Counted from the first letter of the stretch, positions 46,660-55,479 are shown. The stretch: 64,000 bases of DNA from Glycomyces xiaoerkulensis (GCF_002798405.1 NZ_PGGV01000029.1:1-64000); one strand, 5' to 3'. The notes: generated by a model not told the origin, from the sequence alone. Program-made: numbers and translations.

Positions 46660-47256
46660 TCAGGGGGACTGCGGCGACCGCAGTCCCCTCAGGAGCAGTT
46701 CGACCAGCCGGCGGGGGTCGTAGCCTGGATCGTCGCCGCGGCCGATGCAGAGGTTGCCGATGCCGCGCATCAGTTCGTAGGCCCGCACGCCGGGCTCGAT
46801 CTCCCCGGCCTCGGCCGCGGCGACGAGCAGCTCTTCGCAGACGGGCAAAAGGCGGTCGATGAAGTAGGTGTGCAGCGTCTCGAAGCTGCCGCTGCCGGAC
46901 TGCAGTGCCTTCGCGAGCCCGTGCTTGGTGACCAGGAAGTCGACGAAGAGGTCGACCCACCGAGTGAGCGCGGCGGACGGGGAGTGGGCCTCGGCCAGCA
47001 GGGCCGGGCCGGCTTCGGCGCAGGCCTCGACCTGGTGGCGGTAGACGGCGACGACCAGGTCCGCCCGGGTCGGGAAGTGGCGGTAGATCGTGCCCATGCC
47101 GACGCCGGCCCGGGACGCGATCTGGCGTACGGGCGCGTCGACGCCGGATTCGACGAACACCGCGGCGGCCGCCTCGAGTAGTCGCCGCTGGTTGCGCAGC
47201 GCGTCGGCCCGCTTGCCGCGGACCGGCTCCCCCTCGGACTGGCTCGTGGCCGACAT
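46660..47256 (-). CDS. TetR family regulator
   Basis: 198 residues. PVRQIASRAGVGMGTIYRHF is the recognition region. ATG 47256 has AAGGAG upstream; GTG 47259 is possible. It is divergent from the alpha/beta hydrolase gene with a perfect palindrome between, which it probably binds. Confidence 0.9.
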   Translation of the reverse strand: MSATSQSEGEPVRGKRADALRNQRRLLEAAAAVFVESGVDAPVRQIASRAGVGMGTIYRHFPTRADLVVAVYRHQVEACAEAGPALLAEAHSPSAALTRWVDLFVDFLVTKHGLAKALQSGSGSFETLHTYFIDRLLPVCEELLVAAAEAGEIEPGVRAYELMRGIGNLCIGRGDDPGYDPRRLVELLLRGLRSPQSP

Positions 47257-47288
47257 CACGGTCTCCTTCTCGGGCGGCGCTTGCTGAA

Positions 47289-47305
47289 ACGGAACTTCGT
47301 TCCGT
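47289..47305. promoter_or_regulatory. palindromic operator for the TetR regulator
   Basis: ACGGAAC-TTC-GTTCCGT, perfect 7-bp arms. It is followed at 47312-47326 by a half-matching GTGGAACAACGCTCC. Both lie in the 135-bp divergent region. Confidence 0.75.
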
Positions 47306-47391
47306 ATCGTTGTGGAACAACGCTCCGCTTCAAAGCGTAGCCGAGCCGGACACTCCCGTCCGCCTCACCCAACGGAAACGGAAGACCCACC

Positions 47392-48324
47392 ATGAGCACA
47401 GCATCGCTCGCCCCCGCCCCCGTCCAATCGGTCGCCCCGCTGACGCTGACCGCACCCGACCGGCCCGTCGACCTCCAGGTACGGGTCTCCGCACCGGTGA
47501 CCGGCGGCGACCTGCCGATCATCCTGCTCTCGCACGGCGGCGGCCCCTCGAACCACCTGTCCTCCCTGAACGGCTACGCCCCGCTCGCCGACCACTTCGC
47601 GGCGAACGGATTCGTTGTCATCCAGCCCACCCACCTCGACTCCAAGTCGCTCGACCTCGAACTCGACGACCCCGACGCGGTGTACTGGCGATCCCGCGCA
47701 CAGGACATGACCCGCATCCTCGACCGGCTCGACCAGATCGAGGCCGCCGTCCCGCAGTTGGCCGGCCGCATCGACCGCGGCAAGGCCGCCGCCGTCGGGC
47801 ACTCCGCGGGCGGAGTCACCGTGAACCTGCTGCTGGGCGCCCGCCTCACCGAACCCGACGGCACCGAGGTGAACCTCACCGAACCCCGGATCACCGCAGG
47901 CGTCCTACTGGCCTCCATCGGCAGGGGCGAGGCCCTCAGCGACGGCGCGGCCCGGCTCCACCCCCGCCTGGCGACCGTCGACTTCTCCACCATGACCGCG
48001 CCGACGCTCGTGGTGGCCGGCGACCGGGACGACAATCCCCGACTCACCATCGGGGGACCGGACTGGCACGCCGACCCGTACCACCTCGCCCCCGGCCCGA
48101 AAACCCTGGTCACCCTGTACGGCGCCGAGCACGGACTCGGCGGCGTCTCGGGATACGACGTGGCTGAGACCACCGACGAGAACCCGGAGCGGGCGGCCGC
48201 GGTCGCCCGGCTCTCCCGGGCCTACCTCCGCACCGAGCTCTACCCCGGCGACACCGCCTGGCAGGAGGCCCGCGAGGCGCTGGCGACCGGCCCCGACGCG
48301 CTGGGGCGCATCGAATCGAAGTGA
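47392..48324 (+). CDS. alpha/beta hydrolase
   Basis: 310 residues. IILLSHGGGPSNH is the oxyanion block, AVGHSAGGVT holds the nucleophile Ser, TLVVAGDRDDNP the acid and YGAEHGLGG the His. The fold resembles chlorophyllase or PAF-acetylhydrolase-like hydrolases. There is no signal peptide, so it acts in the cytosol. It is divergent from TetR and probably controlled by it; the substrate may be the inducer. Confidence 0.88.
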   Translation: MSTASLAPAPVQSVAPLTLTAPDRPVDLQVRVSAPVTGGDLPIILLSHGGGPSNHLSSLNGYAPLADHFAANGFVVIQPTHLDSKSLDLELDDPDAVYWRSRAQDMTRILDRLDQIEAAVPQLAGRIDRGKAAAVGHSAGGVTVNLLLGARLTEPDGTEVNLTEPRITAGVLLASIGRGEALSDGAARLHPRLATVDFSTMTAPTLVVAGDRDDNPRLTIGGPDWHADPYHLAPGPKTLVTLYGAEHGLGGVSGYDVAETTDENPERAAAVARLSRAYLRTELYPGDTAWQEAREALATGPDALGRIESK

Positions 48325-48340
48325 CCGCGCAGCCGCGCGC

Positions 48341-48712
48341 TCAGTTCGCCTCCGGGGCCAGCAGCTCGGTTCCGGTCCGGTACAGCTCGGTCATCAACGG
48401 GCGCAGCGCCTCGCCGCGGGCGGTGAGCCGGTAGGTGACGCGGGTCGGGAAGCCGACGGCCTCCATCCGCTCGGCCACGCCGAGATCGGTCAACCGGGCC
48501 AGCCGCTCGCTCAACACCTTGTCGCTCAAGGACGGCAGCAGCCGCCCCAAATCCCGATAGCTCAAGGGCCCGTGCAGGAGCTCGCGGATGACCAGCGTGG
48601 TCCAGCGCCCGCCGACCACCCGCAGGGCCGCCTCCACCGGGCACGCCGGATCCGGCGCGTCCGTGCGGCCCGCATCCGTGGGCACCAGCGTGCGGTCCCA
48701 GTCACGCACCAT
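48341..48712 (-). CDS. HxlR family transcriptional regulator
   Basis: 123 residues. CPVEAALRVVGGRWTTLVIREL is the family opening (Cys plus GGRW); LPSLSDKVLSERLARLTDLG follows. HxlR proteins often sense electrophiles through Cys. ATG 48712 is chosen; starts at GTG 48724 and ATG 48751 would lengthen it, and the last would share bases with the divergent start codon. It faces the SnoaL-like gene and probably controls it. Confidence 0.9.
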   Translation of the reverse strand: MVRDWDRTLVPTDAGRTDAPDPACPVEAALRVVGGRWTTLVIRELLHGPLSYRDLGRLLPSLSDKVLSERLARLTDLGVAERMEAVGFPTRVTYRLTARGEALRPLMTELYRTGTELLAPEAN

Positions 48713-48749
48713 TTGGTGAGTCACACGTCCCCCTGCTTCACTCGCCGCC

Positions 48750-49154
48750 ATGAGCAGAACAACAGTGACACTCACCGACGATGCGGCGCAACACCCGCGG
48801 GTCTTCGCCGAGGCGTTCAACTCCGGAGACCCCGACCAGGTCGAGCGCGTCTACGAACCGGACGGCGTCCTCATCACCGAGCACGGCCGGGCGCTCACCG
48901 GCGCGGCGCGGCGCGAGGCCAACTCCGCGCTGCTGGCCCTCGGGCTGCCGATAACGGTCGAACCGCGCACGGTCTCGGTCAACGGGGACCTCGCCCTGCT
49001 GATCGTGGACTGGGAGATCGCCGGCCGCGGCGCCGACGGGCGGCGGGTCGAAGTCCGCGGCACCGCCACCGACGTCGCCCGCAAAGGGACCGACGGCCAC
49101 TGGCGATACGCCATCGACAACCCTTGGGGCACCTCGGCGACCACCGGTCGTTAG
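48750..49154 (+). CDS. SnoaL-like / NTF2-fold protein
   Basis: 134 residues. HPRVFAEAFNSGDPDQVERVYEPDGVLI is the usual opening (cited by its ends), then GRALTGAARREA and WRYAIDNPW. The fold covers small enzymes and binding proteins; no catalytic residues can be assigned. Divergent from hxlR. Confidence 0.85.
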   Translation: MSRTTVTLTDDAAQHPRVFAEAFNSGDPDQVERVYEPDGVLITEHGRALTGAARREANSALLALGLPITVEPRTVSVNGDLALLIVDWEIAGRGADGRRVEVRGTATDVARKGTDGHWRYAIDNPWGTSATTGR

Positions 49155-49216
49155 GAAACCCGGCCCGAGTCGGAAGCCCGTCCGTCGGACGAGCGCGGCC
49201 GAACCGGCCGCGAGCG

Positions 49217-49975
49217 CTACAGCACCGGCATGCGACCGGTGTCCGGATCCCGGGTGGTGATGCAGTAGGGCAGGCCCGAGGGGTCGTTCATGACCCGCCA
49301 GTGTCCGAAGCGCTCACCCACGACCGCGCCGAGCCCGGCGTGCCGTTCGGCCTCGGCGTCGACGTCGGTGCAGGCCAGGTCGACGTGCGCTCGGGTCGCC
49401 TCGTGGGACCCGGCCGACTCGAGGCGCTGGAGCAGCAGCTCCAGCGCCTCGCCCGGCGACCGTTCCAGGCGTTCGAACTCCGCGCGGATGCTGGGGACGC
49501 GCTTGCGGTCGGTCAGGGCCGACCAGAACTCGACCTCGCGGTCGTACAGGTGCGGCGGGATGTCGATGCAGAGCTGGTCGACCAGGCTGTGCTGCCCGGC
49601 GGGGGAGAAGACCGGGCCGGTCCGCCGCGACTCCCCGTGGAAGTCGACCACGCAGAAGGGGAACCCGCCGGGCGAGCGCATGACCGCCAGCTCCTCCTCC
49701 GCGGCGATGCGGGTGGCACCGAGGGAGGCCGCACGGTCGGCTTCGGCGGCGACGCTGTCGACGTGGAGGTCGAGGTGGTTGCCGCCGTCACCGGACTCGA
49801 CGCGCTGGACGCGGAGGTACGGGTCGCCGTTCGGAGGAAACAGCGTCGCGAACTCCCCGTCCGGACCGCGGTAGGGCGACAGGGTCGAGCGGGTGGTGTT
49901 CAGCCAGAACTCCGTCGAGGCCCGGAAGGTCGGGGCCGGTAGGTCCCAGAACGCCGTCATCCATCGAATCGCCAT
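49217..49975 (-). CDS. VOC family protein (two glyoxalase-like domains)
   Basis: 252 residues in two VOC modules. The first has RASTEFWLNTTRS and NHLDLHVDSVAAEADRAASLGA; the second has HVDLACTDVDAEAERHAGLGA and the closing MNDPSGLPYCITTRDP. The metal ligands of true glyoxalase are only partly kept. These proteins often bind drugs or toxic metabolites. Minus-strand ATG 49975. Confidence 0.88.
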   Translation of the reverse strand: MAIRWMTAFWDLPAPTFRASTEFWLNTTRSTLSPYRGPDGEFATLFPPNGDPYLRVQRVESGDGGNHLDLHVDSVAAEADRAASLGATRIAAEEELAVMRSPGGFPFCVVDFHGESRRTGPVFSPAGQHSLVDQLCIDIPPHLYDREVEFWSALTDRKRVPSIRAEFERLERSPGEALELLLQRLESAGSHEATRAHVDLACTDVDAEAERHAGLGAVVGERFGHWRVMNDPSGLPYCITTRDPDTGRMPVL

Positions 49976-50137
49976 ACGACCGAAGTCTAAGGGTTATCGC
50001 ACAGATCGCACGGGACCGCTCGACCGAGCCGCGCGAGCTGGGATCGGTAGGCTGGGCCGCGAAGGGTCCGACCGCGACCCGCCTTCGGTCGACGAAGGCC
50101 GCCGACGCTGTGGGGAGGGCATCGGTTGGGGGAATCG

Positions 50138-51028
50138 GTGACCGACGAGACGCTCGTCCGGTCGCTGCTGAGCGAGCAGTGCCCGGACCTGGCCGACCGG
50201 GAACTGCGCCGCGTCGACGGCGGCTGGGACAACCGGATGTGGCGACTCGGCGACGACCTGGCGGTCCGCCTGCCGCGGACCTCGCGCGCGCCGTCGCTGC
50301 TGGAGAACGAGCACCGGTGGCTGCCGGTCCTGGCGCCGCGGCTGCCGCTGGCGGTGCCGGTCCCCGTCCGAAGCGGCGAGCCCTCGGAGCGGTTCCCGAA
50401 GCCTTGGATCGTGACCACCTGGGTCGCCGGTGAACCGGCCGACCGGGTCCCGATCGACCGCGGCCCGGACGCGGCCGAGGCTCTGGCGCGCTTCTTGACC
50501 GCGCTGCACGTGGAAGCGCCGGGAGACGCCCCGGTCAATTCCCGACGCGGCGGTCCGCTCAAGAGGTACGCCGACGAGATCGAGCGGCAGTCGGAGACGC
50601 TGGCTCCCGAAGGGGCGGCCGATCGGATGCGGGAGGTCTGGGACGACGCGGTAGCGGCCGCCGAGTGGGACCGGCCGGCGGTGTGGGTCCACGGCGATCT
50701 GCACCCGGCGAACGCCGTGGTCGCCGACGGCACGCTGGCGGGCGTGATCGACTTCGGCGAGATGCGCGCAGGTGATCCGGCCGCCGACCTCGCCGCGGCG
50801 TGGCTGCTGCTTCCGGAGGGCGCGGCGGCGCGGTTCTTCGAGGCGTACGCCGAAGCCGATGAGGTGACCATCCGGCGGGCGCGCGGGTGGGCGCTGCTGG
50901 GCTGCTTGCAGATGCTGGAGATCGGCCGGGCCGGTCAGCTCGGCCTGCCCGGAGGCAAGCCGACCTGGAGGCGCACCGGCGAGGCGGCGCTCAACCGACT
51001 GCTCGGATCGTCCGCCTCGTCGCCGTAA
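50138..51028 (+). CDS. aminoglycoside phosphotransferase family protein
   Basis: 296 residues. The kinase catalytic loop VHGDLHPANAVV (Asp base) and the metal motif VIDFGEMRAGDPAADLA are intact. This places it in the APH/choline kinase-like family; most chromosomal members phosphorylate small molecules other than aminoglycosides. GTG 50138 has TTGGGGGAA upstream; TTG 50126 is possible. Confidence 0.9.
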   Translation: MTDETLVRSLLSEQCPDLADRELRRVDGGWDNRMWRLGDDLAVRLPRTSRAPSLLENEHRWLPVLAPRLPLAVPVPVRSGEPSERFPKPWIVTTWVAGEPADRVPIDRGPDAAEALARFLTALHVEAPGDAPVNSRRGGPLKRYADEIERQSETLAPEGAADRMREVWDDAVAAAEWDRPAVWVHGDLHPANAVVADGTLAGVIDFGEMRAGDPAADLAAAWLLLPEGAAARFFEAYAEADEVTIRRARGWALLGCLQMLEIGRAGQLGLPGGKPTWRRTGEAALNRLLGSSASSP

Positions 51029-51052
51029 ACGCTCCTCGAGGAAGGAGAGCGG

Positions 51053-51307
51053 TCAGCCGGAGTGCCTGGCGGTTCCGAGGAGCGCGGCGAAGTCGCCTGC
51101 GGGGAGATCGAAGACGGGCGAGTCATGGCCGAGCTTGGAGTCGCGAACCTGGAACCCGGAGGTCAGGTGGCGGGCCTCAACGCAGTCAGCGTTCGAGGAG
51201 CTGTTGCTCCGTGAGCTCCTTCTCCAGGATTGGCGGCACTCAACGCAGTCGGCGCTAGAGCCGTTAGAGCTCCGTGAGCTCTTCCGCCAGCCGGTGAACT
51301 CAGCCAT
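51053..51307 (-). CDS. DUF397 protein with duplicated N-terminal motif
   Basis: 84 residues. DUF397 proteins start with WxKSSxSxxxxxCVE; here the motif occurs twice: WRKSSRSSNGSSADCVE and WRRSSRSNSSSNADCVE, then the normal end VRDSKLGHDSPVFDLPAGDF. The start codon overlaps the regulator's stop by 8 bp. DUF397 proteins pair with Scr1-type XRE regulators. Confidence 0.92.
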   Translation of the reverse strand: MAEFTGWRKSSRSSNGSSADCVECRQSWRRSSRSNSSSNADCVEARHLTSGFQVRDSKLGHDSPVFDLPAGDFAALLGTARHSG

Positions 51308-52112
51308 GAAGAAACCTTCCGATCGGTATCGCGTTCTCCCAAAGAGCGCCCGCAATCCGATCATACAAGGCGAGTTTCTTGTCCTCGACGATGTGGCGGC
51401 TCTGGTCTATCGCTTCCACGTAGACGAAGGGCGGTCCTGCATCGGAGCGGCCATCTGGGTGGAAGATGTTGAACGCATGGAGTGCTTCGTGAGGTGCATC
51501 CACCACGCGAACTTCGCATTTGGGCATGGCATCTACCTCGAGGAGGCGCTGAACCTGATGCTCCTTCTCTGGTTCCGTGAGTCGTGAAAGCTCGGCGATC
51601 GCCTGTGCAGGGATGAGGAATCTCGCTTCCGGATGATCCGTGCGGCTGAAGAAGTGCTCGATCCGCCGCTCCTTGCGTTTCCAGCTCTTGATCTTCTGGG
51701 CCGGACCGCCTTCGAGAGGCTCCGCCAGGAGTTTCATGTGGTAGGGCTCCTTCTGGAGTAGTCCGTGAAGCAGGAGCGGATCCCAGGTGAGGATTCGGCC
51801 ATACCTCCGCTCCGAACCCTCGACGATGAACAGGTTCCGTTTCTCGAGGTCCGAGATCACTCCCGGCCCCTCGTGAAGCTGCTCGATGACGTGGAGCAGG
51901 AACGCCGCGCGCTCCTTGTCAACCCCGAGCTTGAGGCAGATCAGGGCCACGTTCCCCGGATCGGGCAGGCGGTCGCCGCGCTCCCAGCCTCCGACCGTGT
52001 TCTGGTGCTTCTTGATCGCCTCGCCGATCCACTTCTGGGATACGTTTGCCTCGTCCCGGATCGCGATCAGTTCGGCGCGGACATGCCACTCGGACAGTTC
52101 GGGGTACTTCAT
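51300..52112 (-). CDS. XRE regulator with DUF5753 (Scr1 type)
   Basis: 270 residues. The N-terminal helix-turn-helix AIRDEANVSQKWIGEAIKKHQNTVGGWERGDR, given by ends, is followed by a DUF5753 domain from about residue 95, ending in DRIAGALWENAIPIGRFL. ATG 52112 has GGGAGG upstream. In Streptomyces such pairs influence development and antibiotic production and may work as toxin-antitoxin-like modules (family knowledge). Confidence 0.92.
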   Translation of the reverse strand: MKYPELSEWHVRAELIAIRDEANVSQKWIGEAIKKHQNTVGGWERGDRLPDPGNVALICLKLGVDKERAAFLLHVIEQLHEGPGVISDLEKRNLFIVEGSERRYGRILTWDPLLLHGLLQKEPYHMKLLAEPLEGGPAQKIKSWKRKERRIEHFFSRTDHPEARFLIPAQAIAELSRLTEPEKEHQVQRLLEVDAMPKCEVRVVDAPHEALHAFNIFHPDGRSDAGPPFVYVEAIDQSRHIVEDKKLALYDRIAGALWENAIPIGRFLHG

Positions 52113-52207
52113 CGAGCCTCCCATTGCAACGGCTGGACCGTCTGATGATAGCGAATCCTCCCGCCTTGGGGCTCATGCAAACCGCGCAATCCGTCCTCTC
52201 GGTTCGC

Positions 52208-52237
52208 GACACAATATTTGTGGCCGAATATTGTGTC
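52208..52237. promoter_or_regulatory. perfect inverted repeat in the XRE upstream region
   Basis: GACACAATATT and AATATTGTGTC, 11-bp arms, 8-nt centre, AT-rich. It lies 96 nt before the XRE start in the 340-nt region (52113-52452) shared with the plus-strand gene at 52453. TTGACA at 52281 may be part of a plus-strand promoter. The XRE protein is the obvious candidate ligand. Confidence 0.65.
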
Positions 52238-52452
52238 AACGCTGTTGTTGACCAGCCTCCTTTGTAGCCCAATTTACGGCTTGACACCCCGTGCGAGCTG
52301 CAAAAACATCCCCTATCGTTTGATGCATCGCGGGCCGCGCCGGGCGGCTCGCGTCGGTGGGGAAATGCCTCGGGAGTCTGCGTCCTCCCGATCCAATCGC
52401 GGCTCCCGAGGCGCCACTCCACAGGCAGCGTCAGATCCGAAATGGAGAAGCA

Positions 52453-52764
52453 ATGCGGTATCCGGTCACGCAACCGAATAGCGGCCCCGGCCGCCCGCCC
52501 GAGGAAATCGAGTTGGGGGTGACGATCGTGGGCGAGACCCGCGTGCGCGTCCTGTTCGATCCGGACTGGGGCTCGCTGGTCTGCCTGCGTGTCGCACCGG
52601 GCGAGATCGCCCAGTACCTCGGCGTCGTGACCGGTGCCAACACCGGCACGCCCAACCTCCACCTCATGGAGGATCACGGCTGGCGCTTCCCGACTCCCGA
52701 ACTGCGCGAGTCGATGCGTCGGACCGTGGTGGGGCTGTACCGGAACTGGCAGGAGCAGCGATGA
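52453..52764 (+). CDS. hypothetical protein divergent from the XRE-DUF397 pair
   Basis: 103 residues with no known family recognised. The Pro/Gly-rich first 18 residues precede a compact beta-rich part (GVTIVGETRVRVLFDPDWG) and a helical end (ESMRRTVVGLYRNWQEQ). ATG 52453 has GGAGAAG upstream. Coupled to the next small gene by a 4-bp overlap. Confidence 0.65.
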   Translation: MRYPVTQPNSGPGRPPEEIELGVTIVGETRVRVLFDPDWGSLVCLRVAPGEIAQYLGVVTGANTGTPNLHLMEDHGWRFPTPELRESMRRTVVGLYRNWQEQR

Positions 52765-52913
52765 GACGCCGGCCCGAACCGTGGCAGGCGATCCCGGGGC
52801 GGCACGTCTCGGACGGCGGGGCTCCGCCGTGGTGCCTCACCTGCACGCGCCACTACAGAGCGCCGATTCGCTTCCCATGCGGCACCTATCGCTACCAGAA
52901 TGAACGGGGGTGA
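52761..52913 (+). CDS. 50-residue Cys-containing protein
   Basis: ATG 52761 overlaps the previous stop (ATGA). The protein reads MRRRPEPWQAIPGRHVSDGG, then APPWCLTCTRHYRAPIRFPC and a short tail. CLTC plus a later His and Cys could bind zinc. Similar two-gene units of a small protein and a tiny Cys protein next to Scr1-type regulators occur in actinomycetes; function unknown. Confidence 0.6.
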   Translation: MRRRPEPWQAIPGRHVSDGGAPPWCLTCTRHYRAPIRFPCGTYRYQNERG

Positions 52914-53034
52914 CACAGACTCGGGCGCGGCGGCCGGCCACTTTGTAACTGTCCCCAGGCCTCCCGTAAGGCCGCCGCGCCCGACCATCTTCCCTCGGAA
53001 GGTCCCCGCACAGAGTCCCTGGGCCGAGGGAAGA

Positions 53035-53064
53035 GGGGCCGGTCGGCAGGTGCCGACCGGCCCC
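53035..53064. repeat. 14-bp perfect hairpin before the PLP enzyme gene
   Basis: GGGGCCGGTCGGCA / TGCCGACCGGCCCC with a GG loop. It may terminate the upstream small genes or fold in the 5' leader 22 nt before ATG 53087. Confidence 0.65.
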
Positions 53065-53086
53065 GCGCATGCGATACTTCATCACC

Positions 53087-54079
53087 ATGAATGCCCTAGA
53101 CCGTGTCCGGCTCCGCCTCGATCGGATCCACGCCGCGGTCGGCCAGATCGATCGGTCGTTTCTCGACACGCCCGCACTGCCATGCGCGCCGCTCGGCCGG
53201 GCCCTCGGGTGCTCGATGACGCTGAAGGTCGAGACGCTCAACCCGGTGCGGAGCTTCAAAGGGCGCGGCGCGGAGACGGTCGCGGCCCTGGCCGGTGAGC
53301 AGGGCGTGTCGCGAATGGTGTGCGCGAGCGCGGGAAATCTCGGGCAGGCGCTGGCTTACAGCGGATCGCGTCGGGGCCTCGGCGTCACCGTCGTGGCGGC
53401 GACGACCGCCAATCCGCTCAAGCTCGATCGGATCGCCGCCCTCGGCGCCGACGTGCGGCTCGAAGGCGAGGACATCGAGGACGCCCGGCTGCTGGCGGGA
53501 CAGATCGCGGAGGCCGACGGCGCCTACCTGGTCGAGGACAGCTTGGACCTGGCGACCTGCGAAGGCGCCGCCACGATCGGCCTCGAACTCGTCCGGGACG
53601 ACCCGGCGCTCGACGTGGTGCTCGTGGCCCTCGGCGGTGGAGCTATGGCCAGCGGCGTGGCCTACGTCCTCCGCGCGCTCGCCGAACACGTGGAGGTGAT
53701 CGGCGTCCAGCCGGTCGGTGCGCCCGCGATGGCGCAGTCGTGGCGGCGGGGAACGGTCGTCGAGACCGACCGCATCGAGACGATCGCCGACGGCGTCGCG
53801 GGGCGCTGTCCGATCCCCGAGGTGCTCGACGACCTGCTCGTCGTGCTCGATGACGTCGCGCTCGTGGGGGAGGACTCGATCAAGGCCGGTATGCGCGCGC
53901 TCTACGAGCACGCGGGGCTCGTCGTCGAACCGTCCGCGGCGCTTGGGATCGCCGCCGTCCTCGAGCAGCCCGAACGGTTCGCCGGGCGGCGCGTTGCCAC
54001 GATCCTGTGCGGAAGCAACGTAGGACCCGACGACTTCGCGCGGTGGGTACTGGAACCGGCCGCGCGGCTCGGACGTTAG
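53087..54079 (+). CDS. threonine/serine dehydratase-like PLP enzyme
   Basis: 330 residues, fold type II. Lys in NPVRSFKGRGAE binds PLP; CASAGNLGQALAYSG and LGGGAMASGVAYVL bind the substrate and the phosphate of the cofactor. This agrees with threonine/serine ammonia-lyases and racemases; the exact reaction is open. ATG 53087 chosen; ATG 53069 is possible. Confidence 0.9.
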   Translation: MNALDRVRLRLDRIHAAVGQIDRSFLDTPALPCAPLGRALGCSMTLKVETLNPVRSFKGRGAETVAALAGEQGVSRMVCASAGNLGQALAYSGSRRGLGVTVVAATTANPLKLDRIAALGADVRLEGEDIEDARLLAGQIAEADGAYLVEDSLDLATCEGAATIGLELVRDDPALDVVLVALGGGAMASGVAYVLRALAEHVEVIGVQPVGAPAMAQSWRRGTVVETDRIETIADGVAGRCPIPEVLDDLLVVLDDVALVGEDSIKAGMRALYEHAGLVVEPSAALGIAAVLEQPERFAGRRVATILCGSNVGPDDFARWVLEPAARLGR

Positions 54080-54096
54080 TTGCGCGCCTGGAGGGC

Positions 54097-54564
54097 TCAC
54101 GTGCTCGGGGACGACCGGTCGGAATCGGCGGCGACGATGTCGGTCAGGGCGGTGGTGATCGATTTGACCCGGTCCGGTCCGGTGACCGCACCCCAGCGGG
54201 ATTCGAGGTCGGCGAAGAAGGCTTCGCCGACCTCGGCGGCTCGACTGCCTCGATCGGCGTAGACGACCACGCGCGCCCGCCTGTCGTCGGGGTCGGGGAC
54301 ACGGCGAACGTAGCCGCGTTCCTCCAGGTAGCCGATCAGTTCACTCATCGCCTGCGGCGTCATCTTGGCCCGGCGGGCCAACACGGTCGGGCGTGTGCCG
54401 TCGCAGTCCATGAACCGGAAGACGTTCAGCACGTGGGTGGGACGCAGGTCGTCGTAGCCTGCCGCCACGAGATGCCGGTGGAGCTCGTCGATGACCAGGT
54501 CGAAGGCCTGAACGATGAGCTGTGGCGCCAGCATCGGCTGCTGGTTTGCATTTACTTCGGTCAC
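54097..54564 (-). CDS. MarR family regulator
   Basis: 155 residues. LARRAKMTPQAMSELIGYLEERGYVRRVPDPDDRRARVV, cited only by its ends, is the MarR winged helix with the wing DPDDRRAR. GTG 54564 has GAAGGCGAGG upstream. A CCTTCTAAGG-like palindrome at 54577-54588 in the divergent region may be its operator. It probably controls the small membrane gene opposite. Confidence 0.88.
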   Translation of the reverse strand: MTEVNANQQPMLAPQLIVQAFDLVIDELHRHLVAAGYDDLRPTHVLNVFRFMDCDGTRPTVLARRAKMTPQAMSELIGYLEERGYVRRVPDPDDRRARVVVYADRGSRAAEVGEAFFADLESRWGAVTGPDRVKSITTALTDIVAADSDRSSPST

Positions 54565-54623
54565 CTTATAACCTCGCCTTCTAAGGAAGCCTGAATATAT
54601 CAAGGATAGCGAGGGGAACCGAA

Positions 54624-54866
54624 ATGACCTGGCGCAAAGCCGCACGAGTGACCGCGGGAATCGTCCTGACGCTCCTCGGCCTGCTGTGGATACTTCAGGG
54701 CGCCGACCTGGTGCGGATCGAGCCGATCCTGTGCGTCGCCGACTGCGAACCGGTCACCGGCGGCTCGCCGGGCTGGCTGATCACCGGCATCGTGACCGCA
54801 CTGATCGGGCTGACGCTGGCCGTCGCGCCGTGGAAGCGGCGCCGACGCGACCGAGACCGGAATTGA
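54624..54866 (+). CDS. small two-helix membrane protein
   Basis: 80 residues. Two membrane segments (VTAGIVLTLLGLLWILQG and WLITGIVTALIGLTLAVAPW) flank a loop with two cysteines (ILCVADCEPV), probably disulfide-bonded outside. The C-terminus is strongly basic (KRRRRDRDRN). No function known; divergent from the MarR gene. Confidence 0.75.
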   Translation: MTWRKAARVTAGIVLTLLGLLWILQGADLVRIEPILCVADCEPVTGGSPGWLITGIVTALIGLTLAVAPWKRRRRDRDRN

Positions 54867-55011
54867 CCGGGAATCGGTGTTGAACCTGCGCGACTCTTGC
54901 AAGAGGGGACATGATGGTGTCGGCAGCGGGATACGCCGCAGGTTCGTTCCGGCCGCTCGGACTATCAACCGAGCGCCCGGAGTCAGGACACAGCACGAGG
55001 AGGCAGCCACT

Positions 55012-55344
55012 ATGGCCTTGTTCATGACGATCGGCTACGGAGATCAAGCAGGATACGACCGGACCGACTCGTCCGTACGCGATGCGGCGCACGCCCACGA
55101 CGAGCGTCTGCGAGCCAGCGGCGCACTGATGGGCGTCGCCGGTGAACCGGTACAGGTGCGCAACCACAACGCAGCGGAGATGCAGGCCACGAGCGGCACA
55201 TTCATGCAATCGGAGCTGCCCGTCGCCGGATTCGCGATCATCGAGGCGGACGACATCGACGAAGCCACGCGGCTCGTCTCCGAAACACCATGCGCCGTCG
55301 CTCACGGCGTGGTCGAAGTATGGCCGCTCCGCCCGGCGGCGTGA
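55012..55344 (+). CDS. YCII-related (DGPF-like) protein
   Basis: 110 residues. MALFMTIGYGDQAGYD, HDERLRASGALMG and GFAIIEADDIDEATRLVSETP are YCII/DGPF family features, normally linked to extracytoplasmic sigma factors. No sigma gene is seen here. ATG 55012 has GAGGAGG upstream. A strong hairpin follows. Confidence 0.9.
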   Translation: MALFMTIGYGDQAGYDRTDSSVRDAAHAHDERLRASGALMGVAGEPVQVRNHNAAEMQATSGTFMQSELPVAGFAIIEADDIDEATRLVSETPCAVAHGVVEVWPLRPAA

Positions 55345-55373
55345 GCGCCCGAGAGGGCACGGTCGGGACGGCG

Positions 55374-55409
55374 GTCGGGCGGTACCCCACTCGTGGGGTA
55401 CCGCCCGAC
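55374..55409. terminator. bidirectional hairpin
   Basis: GTCGGGCGGTACCCCAC and its exact complement, 17-bp stem with a 2-nt centre, between two convergent genes. No T-tract. Confidence 0.8.
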
Positions 55410-55479
55410 TTCGCATCGTCGGCGTGACCGGGACTCGTGAACCGCGACTCGCGCTCGCCCTCGCTCCGGCTTCGGGCCG

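Noticed and set aside
48750-48820. Upstream start codons for the HxlR gene
   Set aside because: They would add residues without family similarity and overlap the divergent start; ATG 48712 gives the normal length.
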